Source: an uncultured Tateyamaria sp.
GTDB lineage: Bacteria; Pseudomonadota; Alphaproteobacteria; Rhodobacterales; Rhodobacteraceae
Reading direction: 5' to 3'
DNA length: 64,000 bases
NCBI RefSeq assembly: GCF_947488715.1
Contig: NZ_CANLAG010000001.1
Span: forward strand, 1-64,000
The notes under the pieces are model-generated. The model did not search any database. It was not told the origin of the DNA and saw only the letters and a program-made list of their open reading frames with translations. Each line of letters begins with the position of its first letter. Position 1 is the stretch's first letter. A program made the position numbers and the translations under genes. Shown piece by piece: positions 47,721-57,171 of this stretch.

Positions 47721-49976
47721 ATGAGCAAGACCAAGGTTACCGCCGAAGAGGCGCTGGCGTTTCACATGGAACCGACGCCGGGCAAGTTTGAAATTTCCGC
47801 CACGGTGCCGATGACCACACAGCGTGATTTGAGCCTTGCATATTCACCCGGCGTCGCGGTGCCCTGCGAAGCCATCGCAGAGAACCCCGAGACGGCTTAT
47901 GACTACACCAACAAGGGCAATCTGGTTGCTGTGATTTCGAACGGTACGGCGGTCTTGGGGTTGGGCAACCTAGGCGCGCTGGGGTCCAAACCGGTGATGG
48001 AGGGCAAGGCCGTTTTGTTCAAACGCTTTGCCGACGTCAATTCGATCGACATCGAGCTGGACACCGAGGACACGGATGCGTTTTGCCAGGCGGTCAAGCT
48101 GATGGGCCCGACCTTTGGTGGCATCAACCTCGAAGACATCAAAGCGCCCGAGTGCTTTATCATCGAACAGCGTCTGAAAGAGGAAATGGACATTCCCGTC
48201 TTTCACGATGATCAACACGGGACGGCTGTGATCTGTGCGGCGGGTCTGATCAACGCGCTGCATATCTCCGGCAAAAAGATCGAGGACGTCAAAATTGTTC
48301 TCAATGGCGCGGGTGCTGCGGGCATTGCCTGTATCGAGCTGCTGAAATCCATGGGCGCGCGGCACAGCAATTGCATCGTGTGTGACACCAAGGGTGTGAT
48401 TTACCAAGGCCGAACCGATGGGATGAACCAGTGGAAGTCGGCGCATGCGATCACCACAGAGTTGCGTACCCTCGAAGAGGCGATGAAAGGCGCGGACGTA
48501 TTCCTGGGCGTCTCTGTCAAAGGTGCGGTGACGCCTGCGATGGTCGAAAGCATGGCGGACAACCCGGTCATTTTCGCGATGGCCAACCCGGATCCCGAGA
48601 TCACGCCCGAAGAGGCGCATGAGGTGCGGATGGATGCCATCGTCGCAACGGGGCGCAGCGACTATCCGAACCAGGTCAACAACGTCCTTGGCTTTCCCTA
48701 TCTGTTCCGGGGTGCGTTGGATATCAACGCGCGTGCAATCAACGACGAAATGAAAATCGCCTGTGCGCACGCACTTGCGGCGCTGGCCCGCGAGGACGTG
48801 CCGGACGAGGTTGCCTTGGCCTATGGAAAATCGCTGACCTTTGGGCGAGATTATATCATTCCCACACCGTTTGATCCGCGTTTGATCCACCGGATTCCGC
48901 CTGCCGTTGCCAAGGCGGGGATGGATACTGGTGCTGCGCGTCGACCTATCATCGACATGGAGGCTTACGAGCTGAGCCTCAAGTCACGGATGGATCCGAC
49001 GGCCAGCATTCTGACAGGGATCAACGCCCGCGCACGTGCGGCGCAGGCCCGCATGATCTTTGCCGAAGGGGATGATCCGCGTGTTTTGCGCGCCGCTGTG
49101 ATGTACCAGCGGTCGGGGTTCGGCAAGGCGCTGGTTGTCGGGCGTGCCGACGACGTAAAAACCAAGCTGGAAGAAGCAGGACTAGGTGACGCGGCGCGCG
49201 AGTTGGAGGTGGTGAATGCTGCCAACACCAGCCATCTGGAGACGTATAAAACCCATCTCTACGACCGCCTGAATCGCCGTGGCTTTGACCGTCAGGACAT
49301 TCACCGCCTTGCTGCACGGGATCGTCACGTGTTTTCCGCACTGATGTTGGCGCATGGGCATGGCGACGGGTTGGTTACGGGTGCCACACGTAAATCGGCG
49401 CATATTCTGGACCGGATCAACCATGTGTTTGACGCGGATACATCTAGTAAGGCGGCGGGGATCACGGCGTTGCTCCACAAGGGGCGCATCGTGTTCATCG
49501 CTGACACGCTGGTGCATGAATGGCCGGACGAAGAGAACCTCGCCGATATTGCGGAACAGGCGGCCAATGTCGCGCGCAATATGGGCCTTGAGCCGCGCGT
49601 GGCCTTTGTCAGTTTCTCGACCTTTGGCTATCCGGTGTCCGAACGTGCGGAAAAGATGCATCAGGCACCGCAGGTTCTGGATCAACGTGGTGTTGATTTT
49701 GAATACGAAGGCGAGATGACCGTCGACGTGGCGCTGAACGCGCAAGCACAGGCGGCATACCCGTTCTCGCGGTTGACCGGCCCGGCGAATATCCTTGTTG
49801 TGCCAGCGCGCCACTCGGCCAGTATTTCGGTCAAACTGATGCAGGAAATGGGCGGAGCAACGGTGATTGGCCCAATCCTTGCCGGTGTTGATGGGTCGAT
49901 CCAGATTTGTTCGGCGGTTTCGAGTGCGAATGACATCCTTAACATGGCGGTCCTTGCCGCGTGCAAGGTGGGCTGA
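47721..49976 (+). CDS. maeB: NADP-dependent malic enzyme with C-terminal phosphotransacetylase domain
   Basis: The 751-residue protein carries the malic enzyme core (SLAYSPGVAVPCEAI, DDQHGTAVICAAGL, VLNGAGAAGIACIELL) over residues 1-420. A phosphate-acetyltransferase-like domain follows at about 430-750 (LVTGATRKSAHILDRI, FVSFSTFGYP, LIVVPARHSASISVKL-like). It decarboxylates malate to pyruvate with NADP. The PTA domain in this family lacks acetyltransferase activity and is thought to regulate through acetyl-CoA. GGGAGG precedes the ATG at 47721. Confidence 0.95.
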   Translation: MSKTKVTAEEALAFHMEPTPGKFEISATVPMTTQRDLSLAYSPGVAVPCEAIAENPETAYDYTNKGNLVAVISNGTAVLGLGNLGALGSKPVMEGKAVLFKRFADVNSIDIELDTEDTDAFCQAVKLMGPTFGGINLEDIKAPECFIIEQRLKEEMDIPVFHDDQHGTAVICAAGLINALHISGKKIEDVKIVLNGAGAAGIACIELLKSMGARHSNCIVCDTKGVIYQGRTDGMNQWKSAHAITTELRTLEEAMKGADVFLGVSVKGAVTPAMVESMADNPVIFAMANPDPEITPEEAHEVRMDAIVATGRSDYPNQVNNVLGFPYLFRGALDINARAINDEMKIACAHALAALAREDVPDEVALAYGKSLTFGRDYIIPTPFDPRLIHRIPPAVAKAGMDTGAARRPIIDMEAYELSLKSRMDPTASILTGINARARAAQARMIFAEGDDPRVLRAAVMYQRSGFGKALVVGRADDVKTKLEEAGLGDAARELEVVNAANTSHLETYKTHLYDRLNRRGFDRQDIHRLAARDRHVFSALMLAHGHGDGLVTGATRKSAHILDRINHVFDADTSSKAAGITALLHKGRIVFIADTLVHEWPDEENLADIAEQAANVARNMGLEPRVAFVSFSTFGYPVSERAEKMHQAPQVLDQRGVDFEYEGEMTVDVALNAQAQAAYPFSRLTGPANILVVPARHSASISVKLMQEMGGATVIGPILAGVDGSIQICSAVSSANDILNMAVLAACKVG

Positions 49977-50854
49977 TGGCGGTCTGGAACCTCGGTTCAA
50001 TCAACATCGACAACGTTTACCGCGTGCCGCATCTGCCTGCGCCCGGTGAAACGCTGGGCGCGGCAGTGTATCAGCAAGGGCTGGGTGGCAAAGGGGCCAA
50101 TATGTCGGTGGCGATAGCGCGGGCTGCGGCGCGTGTTGCGCACATCGGGGCGGTTGGTCCCGAAGGCGCGTGGACCGTTGAGCGGCTGATGGAATACGGC
50201 GTCGACACGCGGTTCATATCGCGGCTGACCGACACTGCGACGGGGCATGCGAATATCTCGGTCGCGGACGACGGTGAAAACCAGATCATTCTCTACACAG
50301 GGACAAATCACCTAATTTCTGACGATATGATCGGCGCTGCGCTTAGTTCCGCGGCGGCGGGTGACATGCTGGTCATGCAGAACGAAACCAACGGTCAGGC
50401 GCATGCCGCCCGGATGGCCAAGGCGCTGGGCCTGCGTGTGGTTTATGCGGCGGCCCCCTTTGATGCCGATGCCGTTGCACAGGTGTTGCCCCATACCGAC
50501 ATCCTCGTGCTGAACCAGATTGAGGCCGAGCAACTGGAAACGGCATTGGGTCAATCGCTCGATGCGCTGGGCGTGGATCATGTGGTGGTCACGTTGGGTG
50601 GTGATGGCAGTCGCTGGATCGATACGACGACCAACACCAGCACGCACATTCCCGCAGTGCCTGTGACGCCAGTGGATACCACGGGGGCGGGCGACACATT
50701 TACCGGCTATCTCGTCGCGGGGTTGGACCGTGGCCTGCCGTTTGAACAGGCGTTGCGGCTTGCCACCCAAGCAGGTGCGATCATGGTCACGCGCCTGGGG
50801 ACGGCGGATGTGATCCCCGATCTCAAAGACATCGAGGATGCGCGTTTCGATTAG
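49976..50854 (+). CDS. PfkB-family carbohydrate kinase (ribokinase-like)
   Basis: The 292-residue kinase has the N-terminal sugar-binding GSINIDNVYRVPHLPAPGET, GGKGANMSVAIARAA and the second PfkB signature DTTGAGDTFTGYL with catalytic base D240. The closest match by motif is ribokinase, but no ribose transporter or regulator adjoins it and the sugar is uncertain. It starts on the last base of the maeB stop (TGATG), so it may be co-translated with maeB. Confidence 0.87.
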   Translation: MAVWNLGSINIDNVYRVPHLPAPGETLGAAVYQQGLGGKGANMSVAIARAAARVAHIGAVGPEGAWTVERLMEYGVDTRFISRLTDTATGHANISVADDGENQIILYTGTNHLISDDMIGAALSSAAAGDMLVMQNETNGQAHAARMAKALGLRVVYAAAPFDADAVAQVLPHTDILVLNQIEAEQLETALGQSLDALGVDHVVVTLGGDGSRWIDTTTNTSTHIPAVPVTPVDTTGAGDTFTGYLVAGLDRGLPFEQALRLATQAGAIMVTRLGTADVIPDLKDIEDARFD

Positions 50855-51510
50855 CTGCCCGCAAACGGAGCAGCGCCACCCCACAGTTGTTTGACACGGG
50901 CGTCACGGCCGCACGCGGCGCGGTAGGCTTTGTAGGCCTTGGCTTTGGATTTGGGCCCAAAGCGGGTCAGGATGATGGCCGACTGTTTGTAGTAGTCCTG
51001 ATGATAGCCATCCGCCGGATAAAACGTGTCCGCAGTCAGGATCGGCGTGACGATGGTCTGGCCCAGATCTGCCTGTGCCGCAGCCTTGGCAGCATTTGCC
51101 GCGCTCACCTGGTCCGGCGTCGCAAAAACGGCGGTTGTATAGGTTTGGCCCCGGTCGCAAAACTGGCCACCGGCATCTGTTGGATCGATCGAGCGAAAGA
51201 ACATGTTCAGCAACGTGCTGACCTGAACCTGTGCCGGGTCATAGGTGATCTGAACAGCCTCAAGGTGTCCGGTGCCACCCTTGACGACCTGTTTGTACGT
51301 CGGGTTGGCAACTTGACCACCGGCGAAACCTGATACGGCTTCTTTGACGCCGCTCACCTTTTCGAAATCGGCCTCAACGCACCAGAAACAACCGCCTGCA
51401 ACGGTGAGCGTTTTGAGCTCTTGAGCGTGTGACATTTTGGATTGCGCAGCGAGCCCAAGAACGATCATCAGGCCCAGTGAAAAAGTCTTGATATTACGAA
51501 GCGTGGTCAT
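50851..51510 (-). CDS. msrA: Exported peptide methionine sulfoxide reductase MsrA
   Basis: The 219-residue protein has a signal peptide (hydrophobic residues 10-22, SHA-QE cleavage near 29) followed by the MsrA domain with active-site GGCFWC (C41 nucleophile). VSGFAGGQVANPTYKQV, TGHLEAVQITYDP and HQDYYKQ follow. It reduces methionine-S-sulfoxide in proteins. An export signal places it in the periplasm, unlike the usual cytosolic MsrA. AAGGAG seven bases before the ATG at 51510 supports this start. Its stop shares bases with the convergent kinase gene. Confidence 0.92.
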   Translation of the reverse strand: MTTLRNIKTFSLGLMIVLGLAAQSKMSHAQELKTLTVAGGCFWCVEADFEKVSGVKEAVSGFAGGQVANPTYKQVVKGGTGHLEAVQITYDPAQVQVSTLLNMFFRSIDPTDAGGQFCDRGQTYTTAVFATPDQVSAANAAKAAAQADLGQTIVTPILTADTFYPADGYHQDYYKQSAIILTRFGPKSKAKAYKAYRAACGRDARVKQLWGGAAPFAGS

Positions 51511-51634
51511 GGCGGGTCTCCTTTGATGATCAGGTTGGCGCAAATCGCGGGCTTGCTCAATTCACAGCGCGGCGAGGTCGCGCAGGCGTGAAGGGGCGTT
51601 TACCTCTCGTGACCCTCAGGTTAGCGTTTTGCGC

Positions 51635-52339
51635 ATGACACAGCGTATTGCCATGTGGTCCGGGCCGCGCAATCTGTCGACGGCGATGATGTACAGTTTT
51701 GCCGCGCGGGGTGATTGCCGCGTGGTGGATGAGCCGTTTTATGGTGCTTATCTGGCTGAAACCGGTGCCGATCACCCGATGCGGGGTGCTGTGCTGGGTT
51801 CAATGGCAACAGACCCTTTGGATGTGCAAAAACAGCTAAATTCACCTGTATCAGAGCCTATTTTCTATCAAAAACATATGACCCATCACATGCTTGATGG
51901 CTGGCCTGACGTTTGGGCAGAGGGCACGCAACATGTCTTTCTGATACGACACCCCGCGCGGGTGGTGGCGAGCTATGCGCGGAAACGCGAAGCGCCGGAA
52001 CTGGATGATCTTGGGTTCAGGCAGCAGGCAGAGATTTTCGCGCGAACCGATGATCCGATTGTCATCGACGCGTCCGACATCCGCGCCGATCCTGCGGGAA
52101 TGTTACAAAAACTTTGTACCCGTGTTTCAATCTCTTGGACGGAAAACATGCTGTCATGGCCATCCGGCGGGCATGTGGCTGACGGTGTTTGGGCGGCGCA
52201 CTGGTATGGCGCGGTCCACCAATCAACCGGTTTTGACAGCGCCGAAGGCCCGTTGCCCGATCTTGACCCGCAATATGACCAGCTGGCGCAAGCGGCGATG
52301 CCTATTTACCAAAGCCTCGCCGCTCACAAAATCACTTGA
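51635..52339 (+). CDS. Sulfotransferase-fold protein
   Basis: The 234-residue protein shows a PAPS 5'-phosphosulfate-loop-like motif [20 protein letters not shown] at its N-terminus and the [17 protein letters not shown] 3'-phosphate-binding motif in the middle, typical of the bacterial sulfotransferase superfamily. The acceptor is unknown, and related proteins are often annotated only by fold. The ATG at 51635 was preferred to a TTG two codons earlier. It overlaps the convergent argG end by 8 bp. Confidence 0.75.
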   Translation: MTQRIAMWSGPRNLSTAMMYSFAARGDCRVVDEPFYGAYLAETGADHPMRGAVLGSMATDPLDVQKQLNSPVSEPIFYQKHMTHHMLDGWPDVWAEGTQHVFLIRHPARVVASYARKREAPELDDLGFRQQAEIFARTDDPIVIDASDIRADPAGMLQKLCTRVSISWTENMLSWPSGGHVADGVWAAHWYGAVHQSTGFDSAEGPLPDLDPQYDQLAQAAMPIYQSLAAHKIT

Positions 52340-53549
52340 GCCTGCGATCCCGCGCTGCAAGCAGCTTGAGACGCAGTGCGTTCAACTGGATAAACCCTGC
52401 GGCATCCTTTTGATCGTAGGCGCCGGCGTCATCCTCGAACGTCACGTGCGCTTCGGAATACAGGCTGTGATCTGACCAACGGCCAACCGTGCGCGCCAAC
52501 CCTTTGTACAACTTCAGTCGCACAGTGCCGGTCACATGTTCCTGGCTCTTGTCGATCAGGGCCTGCAGCATTTCGCGCTCGGGCGAGAACCAGAAGCCGT
52601 TGTAGATCAGTTCAGCGTATTTCGGCATCAACTCGTCCTTGAGGTGTGCCGCGCCGCGATCCAGTGTGATCTGTTCGATGCCGCGATGGGCCTCAAGCAA
52701 GATCGTGCCACCGGGTGTCTCGTAGATACCGCGGGATTTCATCCCGACAAACCGACCCTCGACCAGGTCCAGACGACCGATGCCGTGCTTGCCACCCAGT
52801 TCGTTCAGTTTGGTCAGAACAGTCGCCGGCGACATCATTTCGCCGTTGATAGAGACTGCATCGCCCTTTTCAAAACCCACTTCGATGTACTCGGGTGTGT
52901 TCGGCGCGTCCTCTGGGTTGACCGTGCGCTGGTACACGTAGTCCGGCGCGTCCTCGGCGGGGTCTTCTAGCACTTTGCCCTCGGAGGAGGTGTGCAACAG
53001 GTTGGCATCGACGCTGAACGGCGCTTCGCCGCGTTTGTCCTTGGCGATCGGGATCTGGTTCTTTTCGGCAAAGTCGATCAACTTGGTCCGGCTGGACAGG
53101 TCCCATTCACGCCAGGGCGCAATCACCTTGATATCCGGGTTGAGCGCATAGGCGGCAAGTTCAAACCGGACCTGATCGTTGCCCTTGCCGGTCGCGCCAT
53201 GCGCCACGGCATCGGCGCCTTCGGCGGCGGCAATTTCAACCAGCCGTTTGGAAATCAGCGGGCGCGCAATCGACGTGCCCAACAGGTACAGACCCTCGTA
53301 GAGCGCGTTGGCCCGGAACATCGGGAACACAAAATCACGCACGAACTCTTCGCGCACATCTTCGATGTAGATCGAAGACGCGCCCATCAGTTCAGCCTTG
53401 GCGCGGGCGGGCTCCAGCTCTTCGCCCTGGCCCAGATCGGCGGTAAAGGTCACAACCTCGCAGCCGTATTCCGTTTGCAGCCATTTCAGAATGATCGACG
53501 TATCCAGGCCGCCGGAATAGGCCAACACGACTTTCTTGGGTGCGCTCAT
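52332..53549 (-). CDS. argG: Argininosuccinate synthase
   Basis: The 405-residue PP-loop enzyme has [18 protein letters not shown] at the N-terminus, [13 protein letters not shown] and [18 protein letters not shown]. It joins citrulline and aspartate with ATP cleavage in arginine synthesis. It stands alone here, without argF or argH, and is divergent from ilvA. Confidence 0.98.
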   Translation of the reverse strand: MSAPKKVVLAYSGGLDTSIILKWLQTEYGCEVVTFTADLGQGEELEPARAKAELMGASSIYIEDVREEFVRDFVFPMFRANALYEGLYLLGTSIARPLISKRLVEIAAAEGADAVAHGATGKGNDQVRFELAAYALNPDIKVIAPWREWDLSSRTKLIDFAEKNQIPIAKDKRGEAPFSVDANLLHTSSEGKVLEDPAEDAPDYVYQRTVNPEDAPNTPEYIEVGFEKGDAVSINGEMMSPATVLTKLNELGGKHGIGRLDLVEGRFVGMKSRGIYETPGGTILLEAHRGIEQITLDRGAAHLKDELMPKYAELIYNGFWFSPEREMLQALIDKSQEHVTGTVRLKLYKGLARTVGRWSDHSLYSEAHVTFEDDAGAYDQKDAAGFIQLNALRLKLLAARDRRLK

Positions 53550-53665
53550 TGTCTCTGTTTCCTCATCAGCGTTGCGTGCCGATAGCCCTTTTGCGCAACA
53601 GGGGCAAGATTGACCCCCTCACTTGCCAAAGCTAGGTCAGAGGGATTGCCATCGGAGATCGCAAA

Positions 53666-54892
53666 ATGAGCTTTCAAGACGGAGCGAGAGAAGGCGAGGC
53701 CGCAATGCGTGCGGTGTTCCCGCCGACACCGCTGTTGCGCAACGACATGCTGTCGGCGCGGTACGGTGCGGATATCTGGCTCAAACGCGAAGATCTCAGT
53801 CCGGTGCGGTCATACAAACTGCGCGGTGCGTTCAATGCCATGCGCAAGGTACAGCGACCGGGTTCGGTTTTTGTCTGTGCCAGCGCCGGGAACCATGCGC
53901 AGGGTGTGGCCTATATGTGCAATCACTTCGGCGTGGATGGCGTGATTTTCATGCCCGTGACCACGCCGCAGCAAAAGATCATGAAGACGCAGATGTTCGG
54001 CGGTGACCGTGTCGAGGTGCGGCTCAAAGGCGACTATTTTGACGACACACTTGCCTCTGCTCAGGCGTTCTGCGCCGAGGCAGGCGCGCATTTTCTGTCG
54101 CCCTTTGACGATGAGGATGTGATTGAAGGGCAGGCGTCTGTCGCCATTGAGGTCGAGGCACAGCTGGGCCGCGCGCCTGACCATATCATCCTGCCCGTAG
54201 GTGGCGGTGGGTTGTCTGCCGGAACGCGCAGCTATTTTGGCGACCGCGTCCGATATACTTTTGTGGAGCCCAGTGGCGCGCCGTCGCTTGCGGATGCTGT
54301 CAAAGCGGGTGCGCCGGTTGACGTGTCTCCGATCAACACGTTTGTTGATGGTGCCGCCGTGGCCAAGATTGGGGATCGCACCTTTGCCCGGCTTCGCGAT
54401 GTGGACCCGGCGGACGTGATCGACATCCCCGAAGATCGGATTTGCACAACCATCATTGAAATGCTGAATGTCGAAGGGGTGGTTCTGGAACCTGCCGGTG
54501 CGCTTGCCATTGAGGCGTTGGCTGATCTGGCCGAGGAAATCAAAGGCAAAACGGTGGTGTGCGTCGCATCCGGGGGCAACTTCGACTTTGAGCGTCTGCC
54601 CGAGGTCAAGGAACGCGCACAGCGATACTCTGGTGTCAAAAAGTACTTTATTCTGCGCATGCCGCAGCGGCCCGGTGCGCTCAAGGATTTCCTGAATATG
54701 TTGGGGCCGGACGACGACATTGCCCGGTTCGAATATTTGAAGAAATCGGCGCGCAATTTCGGGTCAGTTCTGATTGGTATCGAAACCCGACGACCTGAAA
54801 ATTTTGACCGCTTTCTAGGTGCGTTGGATCAGGCCGGTTTCACATATACTGACATCACCAACGACGAAACGCTGGCCCAATTTGTGATCTAG
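53666..54892 (+). CDS. ilvA: Threonine ammonia-lyase (biosynthetic-type threonine dehydratase)
   Basis: The 408-residue PLP enzyme has the cofactor lysine K51 in SPVRSYKLRGAF, the GNHAQGVAY and GGGGLSAGT phosphate-binding loops, and a single C-terminal ACT-like domain (from YFILRMPQRPGALKDF). It deaminates threonine to 2-oxobutyrate for isoleucine synthesis. Its length and single ACT-like domain distinguish it from two-ACT E. coli IlvA. Its stop codon is shared with the convergent Hpt gene (CTAG). Confidence 0.95.
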   Translation: MSFQDGAREGEAAMRAVFPPTPLLRNDMLSARYGADIWLKREDLSPVRSYKLRGAFNAMRKVQRPGSVFVCASAGNHAQGVAYMCNHFGVDGVIFMPVTTPQQKIMKTQMFGGDRVEVRLKGDYFDDTLASAQAFCAEAGAHFLSPFDDEDVIEGQASVAIEVEAQLGRAPDHIILPVGGGGLSAGTRSYFGDRVRYTFVEPSGAPSLADAVKAGAPVDVSPINTFVDGAAVAKIGDRTFARLRDVDPADVIDIPEDRICTTIIEMLNVEGVVLEPAGALAIEALADLAEEIKGKTVVCVASGGNFDFERLPEVKERAQRYSGVKKYFILRMPQRPGALKDFLNMLGPDDDIARFEYLKKSARNFGSVLIGIETRRPENFDRFLGALDQAGFTYTDITNDETLAQFVI

Positions 54893-55221
54893 GCGGCGTA
54901 CTCGCCCGCGAGGCCGTTCAGAAATGCGTCCTTGGATGCGTCGAAACTGTTTAAAATTGCAGTTACATCAACCGAGGCTGCATTGCCCGATGCGGCCATA
55001 GCCTCACCCGTGTGGCACAGCGATGAAAAGTCGGAAAACCCAAGGTTCATCGCGCTGCCCTTGAGGGCATGCAAGTTCGCCTCCAGCGCGGACAGGTCGA
55101 CATCCGCGCGCAAAGCGTCAGTGATTTCAGCCACTTCTTCGAGGAACAAGGGCACAACTTCTTCAAAATCCTCTTCGCCGATTTCCGAGCGCAAAGAGGT
55201 CACACGCTGCCAATCAATCAT
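54889..55221 (-). CDS. Stand-alone histidine phosphotransfer (Hpt) protein
   Basis: The 110-residue all-helical protein has the Hpt motif ANLHALKGSAMNLGF with phospho-acceptor H51 and no other domain. It would shuttle phosphate between a hybrid kinase and a response regulator. The only regulator nearby is the divergent receiver-PP2C gene at 55373, which suggests a partnership (inference). No hybrid kinase is in this neighbourhood. Confidence 0.9.
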   Translation of the reverse strand: MIDWQRVTSLRSEIGEEDFEEVVPLFLEEVAEITDALRADVDLSALEANLHALKGSAMNLGFSDFSSLCHTGEAMAASGNAASVDVTAILNSFDASKDAFLNGLAGEYAA

Positions 55222-55372
55222 GGTTTGCCTCCGGTCATGATGCCGTCTTGTTCCATGACAGCCATTAAGAAACCGTGACCTCTAAAGCTTTAACCAAACG
55301 GTGGATGTCCTTCACGCACCGTTAAGTGGCAGGGCGTACCAAGCGACCAAGCAGTTCGGAATTGTCAGTGAG

Positions 55373-56662
55373 ATGAATCTAAAGATCAAACCCATCGAGA
55401 CAGATTCAGCCGCGGCGCCACCCGCGGCCAAAGTCGACGCACCGCAACGTGTGTTGATTGTCGATGACAGCCGCCTGCAGCGCAAGATTCTGTGCAGCTC
55501 GGTCAAGCGTTGGGGGTTCGAGGTTCACGAGGCCGGGTCCGGCGAAGAGGCCATGGTGATCGCACAGGAGATTCAGCCCGACTTGATCCTGAGCGATTGG
55601 ATGATGCCCGGAATGAACGGGTTGGAATTCTGCAATGCGTTCCGCCAGATTTCCCAGGATCGGTACGGGTATTTTATCCTGCTCACGTCCAAGAGCGAAA
55701 AGGCGGAAATCGCGATGGGCCTTGAGGCAGGGGCCGATGATTTCGTGACCAAGCCGGTCGATGCCAACGAATTGCGCGCGCGTATCGCGGCGGGTGAACG
55801 TATCCTGCGCATGCAGCGGGAATTGACCGAGAAAAACAGGCTGATCACTGACACGCTGGACGAACTACAGCGCGTTTACGATTCGCTCGACAGCGACCTG
55901 ATCGAGGCCAAGAAACTCCAGCAATCGCTCATTCGGGAACGGCACAAATCCTTTGATACCGGTGACGTGTCGCTGATGCTCCGGTCCAGCGGACATGTGG
56001 GCGGCGACCTGGTTGGTTTCTTTCCCGCGGGCGAGGGGCATCTGGGGCTGTTTTCGATTGATGTGTCGGGCCATGGCATCAGCTCTGCGCTGATGACCGC
56101 GCGGCTGGCCGGATACCTGTCGGCCACTGCGCCGGACCAGAACGTCGCGTTGCACCGCGCCCCGGACGGAACCTATGCGTTCCTTCCCCCCGAAGAGGTC
56201 ATCGAAACGCTGAACGATCTGGTGCTCGATGAAATGGACACTGAACACTATTTTACGCTGTTGCTTGCTGACGTGACGCTCGAAACGGGCCATGTGCGCA
56301 TGGCACAGGCGGGCCACCCGCATCCGGCCGTGCAACGCAAGAATGGGGATATCGAACAGGACGGACCCGGTGGATTTCCCGTTGGCTTGATGTCCGGGAT
56401 CTCATTCCAGCAATTCGAAACGCAGCTTTTGCCCGGTGACCGACTGTTGCTGCTGTCCGATGGCGTAACGGAATGCCCGGACGGCACTGGCGACATGCTC
56501 GAAGAATCAGGCCTCGCCACGATCATGACAGAGCTTGCCGACGTGTCGGGCCCGCCCTTTTTCGAGGCGCTGTTGTGGAAAATGACCGAATTTGCCGGTG
56601 GCGATCAGTTCCCCGACGACGTGTCAGGCATCCTGTTTGAATTCAGCGGCCCCGATCACTGA
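55373..56662 (+). CDS. Response regulator with PP2C-type (SpoIIE/RsbU) phosphatase output
   Basis: The 429-residue protein has a receiver domain (residues 26-145; D31-D32 pocket, phospho-acceptor D75 in ILSDWMMPGMNG, switch Lys in VTKPVD), a coiled-coil linker (150-190) and a PP2C domain with GGDLVGFF, SIDVSGHGISSALMTARL and LSDGVTE metal ligands. Such proteins dephosphorylate anti-sigma-factor antagonists. The architecture resembles Pseudomonas HsbR, which partners HptB; the divergent Hpt gene 151 bp away strengthens the comparison. No anti-sigma antagonist gene follows. The ATG at 55373 has only a weak ribosome site; an upstream start at 55301 would add 24 unconserved residues. Confidence 0.9.
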   Translation: MNLKIKPIETDSAAAPPAAKVDAPQRVLIVDDSRLQRKILCSSVKRWGFEVHEAGSGEEAMVIAQEIQPDLILSDWMMPGMNGLEFCNAFRQISQDRYGYFILLTSKSEKAEIAMGLEAGADDFVTKPVDANELRARIAAGERILRMQRELTEKNRLITDTLDELQRVYDSLDSDLIEAKKLQQSLIRERHKSFDTGDVSLMLRSSGHVGGDLVGFFPAGEGHLGLFSIDVSGHGISSALMTARLAGYLSATAPDQNVALHRAPDGTYAFLPPEEVIETLNDLVLDEMDTEHYFTLLLADVTLETGHVRMAQAGHPHPAVQRKNGDIEQDGPGGFPVGLMSGISFQQFETQLLPGDRLLLLSDGVTECPDGTGDMLEESGLATIMTELADVSGPPFFEALLWKMTEFAGGDQFPDDVSGILFEFSGPDH

Positions 56663-57093
56663 TAAAATCGCGCCAGGAACATACAGTCGCCATCGTTTCC
56701 AACGGTGGCAATCGCCTGCTGGGGCGTCATCCAAACACTTTCATGCTCCGGCTCCGTCGGTGGACAGACCGAGCGGACGGGGTGTGCGACATAGATATGG
56801 CACAGCTTTTCCGCCCAGAGCGTATATTCCGGCATGTACACAAACCGCTTGAATGCACCGATCCGGCGCGGCCGCGCGATATGCCAACCGGTTTCTTCGA
56901 ACACCTCGCGGTGCAGCGCCCGCAAGGGGCTTTCGCCCGGATCAATACCGCCACCCGGCAACTGAAATTCAGGGTCCAGACCGTGCTGATATGTCAACAA
57001 CACCCGCCCATCGCGCGGTAGGATCGCGTAGGCACCTGGCCTGCGGGTATAGGTGCGACCCTTTTGCGGCGGGGCGCCAAAACGACGGATCAT
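56656..57093 (-). CDS. NUDIX hydrolase
   Basis: The 145-residue protein has a complete Nudix box at residues 48-70 (GGIDPGESPLRALHREVFEE then TGW). It hydrolyses a nucleoside diphosphate linked to some moiety; the substrate is not readable. It is convergent to the PP2C regulator (7-bp overlap) and divergent from hslO with 78 bp between starts. Confidence 0.9.
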   Translation of the reverse strand: MIRRFGAPPQKGRTYTRRPGAYAILPRDGRVLLTYQHGLDPEFQLPGGGIDPGESPLRALHREVFEETGWHIARPRRIGAFKRFVYMPEYTLWAEKLCHIYVAHPVRSVCPPTEPEHESVWMTPQQAIATVGNDGDCMFLARFYQ

Positions 57094-57171
57094 GCGTGCC
57101 CTCTTTCAGTTTTCGATCACGGGCCTATATAAGGCGCTGATATGCCTATGTGTGGCGCCAAAGGAAACCCC

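Noticed and set aside
55222-55372. CtrA sites between the Hpt and PP2C genes
   Set aside because: Three separate TTAA words occur, but no pair has seven-base spacing.
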